From CAZRXG01 sp964603985 (GTDB lineage Bacteria; Chloroflexota; Anaerolineae; Aggregatilineales; UBA3940): a stretch of DNA of 64,000 nt. Position numbers and translations under genes: made by a program. Positions within the stretch are counted from its first letter, which is position 1; each line of letters opens with the position of its first letter. Shown piece by piece: positions 52,385-61,079 of the stretch. The notes beneath the pieces are model-generated. The model was not told where the DNA came from and did not search any database. It was given only the letters and a program-made list of their open reading frames with translations. The stretch spans positions 1 to 64,000 of the forward strand of contig CAZRXG010000002.1 of NCBI GenBank assembly GCA_964603985.1, in the 5' to 3' direction.

Positions 52385-53767
52385 GTGCCAGCCGGATTGA
52401 TGTCCATTGTGCCAAGCCCCACGCACCGACCGGGGCCGGAGAGCATCGCCGGACGCGAGCGCACGCTGTTCGCGCTGGCGGCGATGTTCGTCGGCCTGAA
52501 CCGGGTCGGGCTGATGCTGGTTCGTGGGGAAGGGTGGATCACGCTGTGGCCGCTGGCGGCGTGGCTGGTTTGCGCGGCGGCGATGCACAGCACGCTCAAC
52601 CGCCTGCTGCCGCAGCGCGACCCCTTCATCGCGCCCATTGTGATGCTGCTGGCCGGGTGGGGGCTGACGCTCGTCGCGCGGCTGGCCCCGCCTTTCGCCG
52701 CGCGGCAGACCATCTGGCTGGCGCTTGCGACGGGGGTCAGCCTGGCTGCGGCGATGCTCCCGCCGGGGCTGCGCCTTCTGCGCCGCTATCGCTATACCTG
52801 GTTGCTGCTGGGACTGATCCTGCTGGGCATGACGCTGATCTTCGGCACCAACCCGTCGGGCAACATCTACGCACCGCACCTGTGGCTGGGCTTCGGCACG
52901 GTCTTTTTCCAGCCCTCCGAGACCCTTAAAATCCTGCTGATCGTCTTCCTGGCGAGCTACCTGGCCGAGAAGCGCGAGATCATCGCCACCACCCACCTGA
53001 TGCTGGGCCGGTGGCGGCTGCCGCCGCTCTCGTACGTCGCGCCGATGCTGCTGATGTGGGGCTTCTGCATGATCCTGCTGATCTGGCAGCGCGACCTGGG
53101 CACCGCCTCGCTGTTCTTCCTGATCTTCCTGGCGATGCTGTACGTCTCGACCGGGCAGGCGGGCTACATCGTCGCCGGGCTGGTCCTGCTGGGGCTGGCC
53201 GGAGTCGCCGGGTACACGCTCTTCGGCGTGGTGCGCCTGCGGGTCGACACGTGGTGGAATCCCTGGCCGGAGGCCGACGACCGCGCCTTCCAGATCGTAC
53301 AATCCCTGCTGGCCGTCGCCGCCGGGGGCATCCCCGGCCAGGGGGTGGGGCAGGGCGCGCCGACCTTCGTCCCGGTCGTCCATTCCGATTTCGTTTTCGC
53401 CGCCATCGCCGAAGAGTGGGGGGTGACCGGTGCACTGGGTGTGCTGGCCTGCCTGGCCTTCCTTGTGCTTCGGGCGATGCGCACCGCCACCCAAAACATC
53501 CGGCGACCGTTTCACTCGCTGCTGGCGGCGGGCATCGGCGTCTCGCTGGGCGTGCAGTCGCTGCTGATCACGGCGGGGGTGCTCAAGCTGGTCCCGCTGA
53601 CGGGGGTCACGCTGCCCTTCGTCAGCTACGGCGGGAGCTCGCTGCTCTCCAGCTTCGTGATGGTCGGGCTGCTGCTGCGCGTCTCCGACCCGGAAAGCCC
53701 CCCTGCCTGGCGCTTCAAGCCGCGCGGGCGGCCAGCAGACACGCTGGTGAGGAAATCGGTGCCATGA
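52385..53767 (+). CDS. FtsW/RodA/SpoVE-family SEDS protein
   Basis: A 460-residue membrane protein with ten to twelve helices, a peptidoglycan glycosyltransferase of the SEDS family. Typical blocks: FQPSETLKILLIVFLASYLAEKR, LIWQRDLGTASLFFLIFLAMLY, QIVQSLLAVAAGGIPGQGVGQG, VHSDFVFAAIAEEWGVTGAL, and TGVTLPFVSYGGSSLLSSFVMVGLLL. The Asp of the WQRDLGTA block corresponds to the catalytic position of RodA. FtsW or RodA cannot be decided from sequence; the gene order (FHA, FHA, SEDS, PBP) resembles the actinobacterial rodA-pbpA cluster. GTG at 52385; the ATG at 52400 is an alternative. Confidence 0.9.
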   Translation: MPAGLMSIVPSPTHRPGPESIAGRERTLFALAAMFVGLNRVGLMLVRGEGWITLWPLAAWLVCAAAMHSTLNRLLPQRDPFIAPIVMLLAGWGLTLVARLAPPFAARQTIWLALATGVSLAAAMLPPGLRLLRRYRYTWLLLGLILLGMTLIFGTNPSGNIYAPHLWLGFGTVFFQPSETLKILLIVFLASYLAEKREIIATTHLMLGRWRLPPLSYVAPMLLMWGFCMILLIWQRDLGTASLFFLIFLAMLYVSTGQAGYIVAGLVLLGLAGVAGYTLFGVVRLRVDTWWNPWPEADDRAFQIVQSLLAVAAGGIPGQGVGQGAPTFVPVVHSDFVFAAIAEEWGVTGALGVLACLAFLVLRAMRTATQNIRRPFHSLLAAGIGVSLGVQSLLITAGVLKLVPLTGVTLPFVSYGGSSLLSSFVMVGLLLRVSDPESPPAWRFKPRGRPADTLVRKSVP

Positions 53768-55161
53768 TGACCTCGATCCACAGGCTGAGCCGGGGGTTAC
53801 TGGCGGCATTCCTGATGGTGGCGCTGGCGCTGGGCTGGTGGGGGATCGCCCAGCGCGATGTCCTGCTCGCCCGCAACGACAACCCGCGCCTGGTCCTGGA
53901 GGAGCAGCGCATCCGGCGCGGGACGATCCTGGATCACAACGGCGTCGTGCTGGCCGAGACACGCTTCGACGCGGACGGCGAGATCGCCACGCGCCACTAC
54001 CCTCACCCCGAAGCCGCGCCGGTCGTCGGCTACTACAGCCTGCGCTACGGCGTGGGCGGGATCGAGGCGGAGTACGACGACGCCCTGCGCGGCATCACGG
54101 CGCTGACGCCCACCGAGAGGCTGCTCAACAGCGTCCTGCACCGCCCGCAGATCGGCAGCGACGTGCAACTGACGCTTGACCTGGCCGTCCAGCAGGCCGC
54201 CGAGGCAGCCCTGGGAACGCAGCAGGGCGCGGTCGTGGTGGTGAGCGTCCCCGATGGCGAGGTGCTGGCGTTGAGCAGCCATCCAGCCTTCGACCCCAAC
54301 GACCTGGAGGAAAACTGGGACGCCCTGATGGACGACCCAGCTGCCCCGCTGATCAACCGCGCCACGCAGGGACTTTACCAGCCGGGCACGATTTTGCAGA
54401 GCGCGCTGCTGGGAGCGGCGATCAACGTCGGGCTGGTTTCACCCTCCGCAACGTGGACGGGTGACCTGGCCGCCTCCGTCGATGGCACCACGCTGCCCTG
54501 CGCCGGTGATCCGGCGTCGGTCGACAGCCTGGCGACAGCCTTTGCCATGGCCTGCCCGGCCCCGTTCCAAAGCCTGGCCGGGCGGCTGGAGAGAGACCGG
54601 TTTCAGGCCGCACTCGCCGACTTCAGGCTGCTGGAAGCGCCGACCTTCGCCCTCCCCACCGAGGCATCTGGGGCGGACGCCCTGCCGTCGCAGGCCGACC
54701 TGGCGCTGGCGGCCATCGGCCAGAGCGACCTGACCGTCAGCCCCCTGCAAATGGCGCTGGTCGCCTCCGCCTTTGCCAATCACGGGCAGATGCCCGCCCT
54801 GCGGTTGGTGCAGGCAACGCGCGCCCCCGGCGGCGTGTGGGAACCCATCACCGAGGAGGGGCACCCTCTGGGGACGATCAGCCGGGACAGCGCCGACGAC
54901 CTGGCCGACCTCATGGCGTTGTCTGTCTCGCGTGGGGCCGCGCAGGCCGCCGACCTGCCCGGCCAGCAGGTCTACGGGCACGCCGGGCTGGCGCTCTCCG
55001 GGCCTGAGGCGGCACTCAACGGCTGGTTCATCGGGTTTGTACGCCTTCCGGGCGGCGGGGCGGTGGCCGTCGCGGTGCTGGTCGAGGACGTGACCGATGC
55101 AGCGGTCGCGCCGGGCATCGGCGGGCAGGTCTTGCAGGCCGCGCTGGCGACCACCCCCTGA
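53764..55161 (+). CDS. Penicillin-binding-protein homologue lacking the catalytic motifs
   Basis: A 465-residue protein with one N-terminal membrane helix (12-29) and a PbpA-like layout: RRGTILDHNGVVLAET, dimerisation part, and a transpeptidase-fold domain. The motif QPGSTFK of active enzymes reads QPGTILQ (207-212): the nucleophile Ser is Thr 209 and the Lys is Gln 212. No SxN is found, and the KTG site reads HAG (406-408) before the conserved WFIGF. So it is unlikely to be an active transpeptidase. It overlaps the SEDS gene (ATGA) and may act as its activating partner. The whole frame is intact. Confidence 0.85.
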   Translation: MMTSIHRLSRGLLAAFLMVALALGWWGIAQRDVLLARNDNPRLVLEEQRIRRGTILDHNGVVLAETRFDADGEIATRHYPHPEAAPVVGYYSLRYGVGGIEAEYDDALRGITALTPTERLLNSVLHRPQIGSDVQLTLDLAVQQAAEAALGTQQGAVVVVSVPDGEVLALSSHPAFDPNDLEENWDALMDDPAAPLINRATQGLYQPGTILQSALLGAAINVGLVSPSATWTGDLAASVDGTTLPCAGDPASVDSLATAFAMACPAPFQSLAGRLERDRFQAALADFRLLEAPTFALPTEASGADALPSQADLALAAIGQSDLTVSPLQMALVASAFANHGQMPALRLVQATRAPGGVWEPITEEGHPLGTISRDSADDLADLMALSVSRGAAQAADLPGQQVYGHAGLALSGPEAALNGWFIGFVRLPGGGAVAVAVLVEDVTDAAVAPGIGGQVLQAALATTP

Positions 55162-55218
55162 TCGGAGGCGCGGCACCCCCGTCGGTGCGTGGTACCTTCA
55201 TTATAATAACCTTCCCTG

Positions 55219-56433
55219 TCAGACAACCCGGCAGATCAGCCCTTTGAGGTAGCGCCCTTCGGGGAAGGAGAGCAGGACGGGGTGATCGGCGGGCTGATTG
55301 AGCCACCCGGCGATCTGCGCGTCGCACCCCGCGTCGACACTGGCCCCGAAGACGATCTTCTGAAACAGGTCAGGGCTGACCGCGCCGGAGCACGAGAAGG
55401 TCAGCAGGGTGCCGCCCGGCCTGAGCAGCCTGAACGCCAGCAGGTTGATGTCCTTGTAGCCCCGCGCCGCGCGCTTGACCTGGCGCGGGCTAGACGCAAA
55501 CTTGGGCGGGTCGAGGATGATCAGGTCAAAGGTGCGCTCCTCGTCGCGATAAGCGCGCATTTGCTGAAAGACGTCGGCGCTGACGCACTCCGCGCCCGCC
55601 TCGTCGAGGCCGTTGAGCGCCATCGTCTGCGCGGCGAGATCGAGCGCGGCCTGTGACGAGTCCACGTTGACGATGTGGCTCGCGCCGTTCAGCAGCGCGC
55701 ACGCGCCGAACCCGCCGGTGTAGGAGAACGCGTTCAGCACCTCGCAGCCGCCAACGGAGGGGTCGGCCAGCAGCCAGCGGCGGCTCTCGCGCTGGTCGAG
55801 GTAGAAGCCGGTCTTGTGGCCGCCGAAAACGCCCACCGGGTGGCGGACACCGTGCTCGGTGATGACGAGCGGGGTGGGTGGGGTTTCGCCCCACAGCACG
55901 CCAACCGCATCGTCCAGCCCCTCCTTGTGACGCACGTCGGCGTCACTGCGCTCGTAGACACCCGCCGGGTCGAGCAGATCGACCAGCGCCTCGACGATGG
56001 TTTCCTTGACGACCTCGACGCCGAGCGTCAGGGCCTGCAAGACCAGATAATCGCCGTAGCGGTCGACGATCAGGCCCGGCAGGCCGTCGCTCTCGGCGTG
56101 GACGAGGCGGTAGGCGGTGATGTCTTCAGACCCGGCGAGCGCCTCACGCCGCGAGATCGCCCGCGCCAGCCGGACACGCCACCAGGCCGGGCCGAGCGCC
56201 TCGTCCTGATCCCAGGTCAGGAGGCGGACGCGGATCTGGGAGTGCGGGTTGTAGTAGCCACGCGCGAGAAATCCACCCTCGTGATCGCGCACCGCGACGA
56301 CGGCCCCAGGCTGGGCGGCGTCGAGGTCGGTGCGCGCTGCGTCGATGGCCCCGGAGAAAAGCCAGGGGTGTCGCCGGAGGACGGATTTCTCGCGCCCTTG
56401 CTTCAGGATAACGTTGAAGCTGCGGTCGGGCAT
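55219..56433 (-). CDS. Class I SAM-dependent 23S rRNA methyltransferase (RlmI-like)
   Basis: A 404-residue protein. N-terminal PUA domain (SVLRRHPWLFSGAID, PGAVVAVRDHEGGFLARGYYN), central region GLPGLIVDRYGDYLVLQ, and a Rossmann methyltransferase domain with LNAFSYTGGFGACALLNGASHIVNVDSS (SAM site) and LILDPPKFASS (catalytic DPPK). Matches RlmI/RlmK-type m5C methyltransferases; RlmI modifies C1962 of 23S rRNA. ATG at 56433, directly after AGGAGGTC. Ten bases behind the SGNH gene and last of its operon. Confidence 0.9.
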   Translation of the reverse strand: MPDRSFNVILKQGREKSVLRRHPWLFSGAIDAARTDLDAAQPGAVVAVRDHEGGFLARGYYNPHSQIRVRLLTWDQDEALGPAWWRVRLARAISRREALAGSEDITAYRLVHAESDGLPGLIVDRYGDYLVLQALTLGVEVVKETIVEALVDLLDPAGVYERSDADVRHKEGLDDAVGVLWGETPPTPLVITEHGVRHPVGVFGGHKTGFYLDQRESRRWLLADPSVGGCEVLNAFSYTGGFGACALLNGASHIVNVDSSQAALDLAAQTMALNGLDEAGAECVSADVFQQMRAYRDEERTFDLIILDPPKFASSPRQVKRAARGYKDINLLAFRLLRPGGTLLTFSCSGAVSPDLFQKIVFGASVDAGCDAQIAGWLNQPADHPVLLSFPEGRYLKGLICRVV

Positions 56434-56443
56434 GACCTCCTGC

Positions 56444-58066
56444 TTATCCGGCCACCCGGCGGCTGACCAGCGCAACGCCCAGCGCGCCCAGCGGCAGGAT
56501 CACCGCGCTCAGCGGGCAGATGCCACCCGTCTCCTCTTCCGACTCGGCGGAAGCGGCCTCCTCGACCGGCGGGGCACCTTCCGGCTCAGATAGCTGCTCC
56601 GGCCCCGCTTCGGACGGCTTCTCGCCTTCAGGCTCGGAGGCCTGCTCCTCTTCGGGGGCAGCAGGCGGCTCCTCGCCGCTGATCAGGCTGAGGTTGTCCA
56701 TCCAGAAGATGCCCTGCTGGGCCTCCTGATCCGTGATGAAGTTGAACGCGATGCCCGTCACGCTGGTGGGATCGAGGTCAGGGATGGTGGCTGCGTCGGC
56801 CCACTCCGGCGCCCCGAACTCCGACCAGGGGAAGACGAACTGCGTCCAACCGGCCACGCTCTCCTCGGTGGTCTGGAAGACAACCTGGTAGGGCGACGGC
56901 CCGTCGGCAGGCCCGGCGAACACCAGGAACCTGACTTCCTGGCCCGCGCTGTCTGCCATGATCCACGCGGAAAGCCCTGTGCTGCCACCCCAGTTCTGAG
57001 GCGGATCGTAGAACGACCCGCAGTCGGCCCACCCGTCGGGCGCGACCTCGTGGTGGACGCGCAGCGAGGCCGCCCCCTCGTAGGAAAACTCTGTGTCGCC
57101 CCCACACTCGATGATGGACGCAGGCCCGTCGCTGTTGGCCTCCCAGGGTTCGGTGGTCGTCTCGAAGCCCTCAACCAGGCCGCCCACCGGCTGCCCGGCG
57201 GGAGGAGCGGGCTGCTCCTCTTCGGGCTGTTCCCCTTCAGGCTGCTCCTCTTCGGGTTGGCCCCCTTCGGCGGGAGGCGGCCCCGCCTCCCCGGGCTTGA
57301 AGTTGCGGATGGCCTGGTCGATGAAATCGACGAAGAGCGGGCCGATGGTGCTGTTGGCCAGATTGTTGGGATGGGCGTCGTAATTGTCCACCCGGTAATC
57401 TGAGCGCAGGAAGTTGTCACTGCCCGCCAGCAGCCCGAAGAAGTCGAACACAACGACGTTGGGGTGCCCGGACAGGTACTCGTCGGACTGCAACCAGTTC
57501 GCGAAGGCCCGCGCGCGCGCGGCTTCCTCAGGGTCGCTGCTGTTGGGAACCTGCGGCGGTTGGGTGACGATGATGAAGAGCTTGTTCGGGTACTGGTCGA
57601 TCCGGTCGCGGATGGAGAGGTAGTACGACTTGTACTCAGCCAGATGCTCGTCGCCCCAGATGTTGCTGACCGGGAAACAGGACTTGAAGGCGATGACATC
57701 GTACTGCATCAGGTGGCTGAAGGTGTTGTCAGGGGGGTCGTGCAGGGGTTGGGCGAAGATCGCGGCGAAGCCGTCGGGGTCGGTGTTGTCGTCCGGTACG
57801 TTGAAGTTGGTGCCGGTGTACGAGCCGTCGGCCAGGCGCAATCCCTCTTCATTGTAGTCGTGGTCGTAGAATTCGTAGCCCAGGGCAGTCAGCCCCTGCC
57901 GCACGCCCCCCTGTTCGATCAGGTTCTGACCGCAGGAGTGGTGCAGAAAGATGATGCGGGTGGCCTGGGCAGACGCAGGACGGCCCATTGCCAGGAGAAG
58001 AACAATCAGGATACAAAAGACGACGATCTTGCCTACGCTGAGACGCAGACGCGGCGGACGCTTCAT
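56444..58066 (-). CDS. Secreted SGNH-hydrolase-like protein with carbohydrate-binding-like domain and C-terminal anchor
   Basis: A 540-residue protein with a signal peptide (about 1-33). The first domain (34-265) begins RIIFLHHSCGQNLIEQG (possible nucleophile Ser 44) and has NYDAHPNN near its end (possible Asp/His pair), which fits an SGNH-type esterase fold without the classical GDSL. A Pro/Glu-rich linker with EEEQPEGEQP repeats follows. The second domain (about 295-460) is a CBM11-like beta-sandwich (FETTTEPWEANSDGP ... FWMDNLSL). Another Glu/Pro-rich stretch ends in GGIC, a hydrophobic helix and Arg-Arg, like a sorting signal. Substrate unknown. Confidence 0.75.
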   Translation of the reverse strand: MKRPPRLRLSVGKIVVFCILIVLLLAMGRPASAQATRIIFLHHSCGQNLIEQGGVRQGLTALGYEFYDHDYNEEGLRLADGSYTGTNFNVPDDNTDPDGFAAIFAQPLHDPPDNTFSHLMQYDVIAFKSCFPVSNIWGDEHLAEYKSYYLSIRDRIDQYPNKLFIIVTQPPQVPNSSDPEEAARARAFANWLQSDEYLSGHPNVVVFDFFGLLAGSDNFLRSDYRVDNYDAHPNNLANSTIGPLFVDFIDQAIRNFKPGEAGPPPAEGGQPEEEQPEGEQPEEEQPAPPAGQPVGGLVEGFETTTEPWEANSDGPASIIECGGDTEFSYEGAASLRVHHEVAPDGWADCGSFYDPPQNWGGSTGLSAWIMADSAGQEVRFLVFAGPADGPSPYQVVFQTTEESVAGWTQFVFPWSEFGAPEWADAATIPDLDPTSVTGIAFNFITDQEAQQGIFWMDNLSLISGEEPPAAPEEEQASEPEGEKPSEAGPEQLSEPEGAPPVEEAASAESEEETGGICPLSAVILPLGALGVALVSRRVAG

Positions 58067-58110
58067 GACGTTACCTCCTATGCGACGCGTGTGCTCGACC
58101 TCTGTGTTAA

Positions 58111-60135
58111 CTATTCCTTAATCAGCGACCTCAGCCCTTCCTCGTCGATCACCGGAATGCCGAGTTGTGTTGCTTTATCCAGCTTGCTGCCCGCTGCCTC
58201 CCCGGCCACAACGTAGCCGGTTCTACCGCTGACGCTCCCGGTCACCTTGCCGCCGTGCGACTCGATCAGCGCCCTGGCCTCGTCGCGCGTCATGGTGGGC
58301 AGCGTGCCGGTCAGGACGAAGGTCAGCCCGGCCAGCTTCTCCGAGGCGAGGGCTTTTTCCTCCGCCTCCAGCCTGACACCGGCCCCGCGCAGTTTGTCGA
58401 TCAGCGCCCGGCTGCGCCCGTCGGCGAAGTACTCGACGATGGCACCGGCGGTGTGCGGTCCCAGGCCGGGGATGGCCTCCAGATCTTCCTGGGAGGCTTT
58501 CGCCAGCGCGTCGATTGAGGGATAGTGCTCGGTCAGCAGCGCGGCGACCGTCCCTCCGACCCCCCGGATGCCAAGCGCCGCCAGCACGCGGGGCAGCGGG
58601 CGCGAGCGGCTGGCGTCGATGGCGGCCAGCAGGTTCTCGACCTTCTTCTCGGCGAAGCCCTCCAGCGGCAGCAGTTGGTCGGCGGTCAGGGAGTACAGGT
58701 CGGCCACGTCGTGGATCAGCCCCTCTTCGACCAGTAGCCGCACGATTCGCTCGCCCAACCCCTCGATGTCCATCGCCGCCTGGGAGACAAAGTATTCGAT
58801 GGTGCGCACCAGCCGCTCCGGGCAGTCGGGGTTCGAGCAGTAGATGGCGACCTCGCCCTCCACACGCTCCACCGGGGAACCGCAGAAGGGGCACTGCTCC
58901 GGCACCTCGATGGGGACTTCGCTGCCGTCGCGCAGGTCGGCAACCGGCCCGACCACGTAGGGGATCACCTCGCCGGAGCGCTTGACGATCACGGTGTCGC
59001 CGATGCGGATGTCCTTGCTCTCGATGTCGTCGAAGTTGTGCAGCGTTGCCTGTTTGACGGTGACGCCGCTTGCCTCGACCGGCTCCAGGATGGCGTAGGG
59101 CGTGAGCACGCCCGTCCGCCCGACGTTGATGCCCACCTCAAGCAGCCTGGTGGTGCGCTCCTCCGCCGGATACTTGTAGGCGATCAGGCCACGCGGGTCT
59201 TTGCCGACCACCCCCAGGGCGTCGGAGGTAGCCAAGTCGTTGACCTTGATGACGATGCCGTCGATCTCGAAGTCGAGGGTGTTGCGCTTCTCCTCCCAGG
59301 CGTTGACGTGGACGAGCACCTTCTCAAGGTCATCAAAGTGGGATGAATATTGCAGCATCACCGGGAAGCCCAGCCCGGCCAGGTAGTGCAGCACGTCCCA
59401 CTGCGTGGTGGGCAGATCCTCGCCCTCACCGCCGAGGATCTGGTAGCAGGCCAGGTCGAGCGGGCGCTCAGCCGTGATGCGCGAATCAAGCTGGCGCACC
59501 GCGCCGGAAGCAGCGTTGCGGGGGTTGACGAACGGCACTTCGCCGCCCTCGACACGCCGCCGGTTCAGCTCCTCGAAGGCGGGCAGCCGGAAGAACACCT
59601 CGCCGCGCACGACCAGGTGCGGTGGGGCAGGCGGGCCGTCGGGGTCGGCGGGGATGCGCAGCGGCAGCGAGGAGATGGTGCGCAGGTTGGGCGTCACGTC
59701 CTCGCCGACCTCGCCGTTGCCGCGCGTTGCCCCCTGCACGAACAGGCCGCTCTCGTAGGTCAGCACAATCGACAGCCCGTCCAGCTTCGGCTCGGTGACG
59801 TAGTCAAGCTTCGTATCGGGCGGCAGCAGCCTGCCGATCCGCTCGCGCCACGCGTGTAGCTCGTCGTCGCCGAAAGCGTTCGACAGGCTGAGGACAGGCG
59901 CGGCGTGCCGCACCTTGGGCAGGTCACTGCGCGGCTCCGCGCCGACGCGCCGGGTGGGCGAATCGGGTGTGACCAGCTCCGGGTGTGCCTCTTCGAGCTG
60001 CCTCAGCTCACGAAAGAGCGCGTCAAACTCGCCGTCCGTGATGACCGGCGAGTTAAGCACGTGGTAGCGGTAATTGTGATAATTCACAAGCTCGCGCAGC
60101 TCGGCAGCGCGCGCGGCGGGCGGCTTCTCGCTCAT
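58111..60135 (-). CDS. ligA: NAD-dependent DNA ligase
   Basis: A 674-residue ligase. Ia domain (LVNYHNYRYHVLNSPVITDGEFD), adenylation Lys 117 in TEPKLDGLSI, and RGEVFF, GIVIKVND and PAEERTT of the nucleotidyltransferase and OB domains. The zinc finger has CPFCG and CSNPDCP. Four helix-hairpin-helix motifs and a C-terminal BRCT domain (AGLTFVLTGTLPTMTRDEAR) complete it. ATG at 60135; the frame before it overlaps the DUF4230 gene. Seals nicks in replication and repair. Confidence 0.96.
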   Translation of the reverse strand: MSEKPPAARAAELRELVNYHNYRYHVLNSPVITDGEFDALFRELRQLEEAHPELVTPDSPTRRVGAEPRSDLPKVRHAAPVLSLSNAFGDDELHAWRERIGRLLPPDTKLDYVTEPKLDGLSIVLTYESGLFVQGATRGNGEVGEDVTPNLRTISSLPLRIPADPDGPPAPPHLVVRGEVFFRLPAFEELNRRRVEGGEVPFVNPRNAASGAVRQLDSRITAERPLDLACYQILGGEGEDLPTTQWDVLHYLAGLGFPVMLQYSSHFDDLEKVLVHVNAWEEKRNTLDFEIDGIVIKVNDLATSDALGVVGKDPRGLIAYKYPAEERTTRLLEVGINVGRTGVLTPYAILEPVEASGVTVKQATLHNFDDIESKDIRIGDTVIVKRSGEVIPYVVGPVADLRDGSEVPIEVPEQCPFCGSPVERVEGEVAIYCSNPDCPERLVRTIEYFVSQAAMDIEGLGERIVRLLVEEGLIHDVADLYSLTADQLLPLEGFAEKKVENLLAAIDASRSRPLPRVLAALGIRGVGGTVAALLTEHYPSIDALAKASQEDLEAIPGLGPHTAGAIVEYFADGRSRALIDKLRGAGVRLEAEEKALASEKLAGLTFVLTGTLPTMTRDEARALIESHGGKVTGSVSGRTGYVVAGEAAGSKLDKATQLGIPVIDEEGLRSLIKE

Positions 60136-60145
60136 ACGACTTGTC

Positions 60146-60862
60146 CTAATCCCCTCGATCCTGGTCGGGGGCCGGTGTGCCGCTGACGAAGACCACCTCC
60201 TCAAAGCCCAATGCCCGCAGCAGCCCCATCAGGTAAAGCTCGGCATTGTTCTGGGCCATGTCCAGGATGCCGCCCTCAAGTGCGGCTTCCAGTATTTTAC
60301 GCTCTGCTTCCTGCCGCGCCAGTGTCTCCAGGTCGACCTGCTGGCCCAGCACGGCGGTCTGCCGGTCGTAGACGTAGGTAGCGTCGTTGTCGAGCGTCGC
60401 GACGAAGACCTCGGCGGCGGGGACGGTAACGAATACCGACGTGCCCACCACCTGCACGTCGCCCTCAGACATCCGTGCCAGGTCCACCCCGGCGATCACC
60501 TGCCCCTGTGCGACCAGCAGCAGGCGATCCCGGAACAGAAAGCCAAACGCCCCCTCGCCGCTCTCGGCGGTGATGATCTCCTTAACGGTGTAGGCCGCCG
60601 TCTCCAGGCGGCTCAGGGACTGCACCTGCAGGATGATCGTCTGCGGGTCGGCGATGAGAGTGGGCGTCGGGTGCAGGACTTCCTGCACCTGTGTGCCGAC
60701 CGCCCTGGGAATGCCGGTGGCGGGCTGACGCAGCTCCAGGATGGTATCGACAATCAGGTAGCCGACGACCAGAATCACCAGCAGGGCAGCGATCAAGACG
60801 ATGGTGCTTAACAGTCGACTGGCACCCGGTTTTTGCGGGGACGGTGTTTCTTCCTGACCCAT
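60146..60862 (-). CDS. DUF4230-family membrane-anchored protein
   Basis: A 238-residue protein with one N-terminal membrane helix (about 20-42) and an outside domain. TPTLIADPQTIILQVQSLSRLETAAYTVKEIITAE matches the DUF4230 pattern, followed by LLLVAQGQVIAGVDLARM and a C-terminal helical part with EAERKILEAALEGGILDMAQNNAELYL. Function unknown; the charged C-terminal helix resembles those of band-7-like proteins. ATG at 60862, eight bases after AGGAG. First gene before ligA with a ten-base gap. Confidence 0.82.
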   Translation of the reverse strand: MGQEETPSPQKPGASRLLSTIVLIAALLVILVVGYLIVDTILELRQPATGIPRAVGTQVQEVLHPTPTLIADPQTIILQVQSLSRLETAAYTVKEIITAESGEGAFGFLFRDRLLLVAQGQVIAGVDLARMSEGDVQVVGTSVFVTVPAAEVFVATLDNDATYVYDRQTAVLGQQVDLETLARQEAERKILEAALEGGILDMAQNNAELYLMGLLRALGFEEVVFVSGTPAPDQDRGD

Positions 60863-60958
60863 GTCTCTCGCTCCTGGTTCCAATGATAATATGGTCACTC
60901 ACACTATAGCGCAGATACCTCGCGAGCGAAACCGGGATGGACGCGAAGGTGAGCCGGT

Positions 60959-60986
60959 TTGTGTCCGCAAAGATCTGCTCTATAAT
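60959..60986 (+). promoter_or_regulatory. Promoter of the SppA-like gene
   Basis: TTGTGT (60959-60964), 16-base spacer, TATAAT (60981-60986), 94 bases before the ATG at 61080. Confidence 0.65.
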
Positions 60987-61079
60987 AGGCTGTACGTTCC
61001 AGAAGCGTGAACCGTTGCCCACTGGATCGCGTAGATAATAAGACGAGTTACGTCGGAACAGGATAGCAGGCAGGTCATT

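Noticed and set aside
51827..53962. 711-codon minus-strand frame across mtnP, SEDS and PBP genes
   Set aside because: It crosses three real genes on the other strand; low-complexity Gln/Arg/Pro content and no domain.
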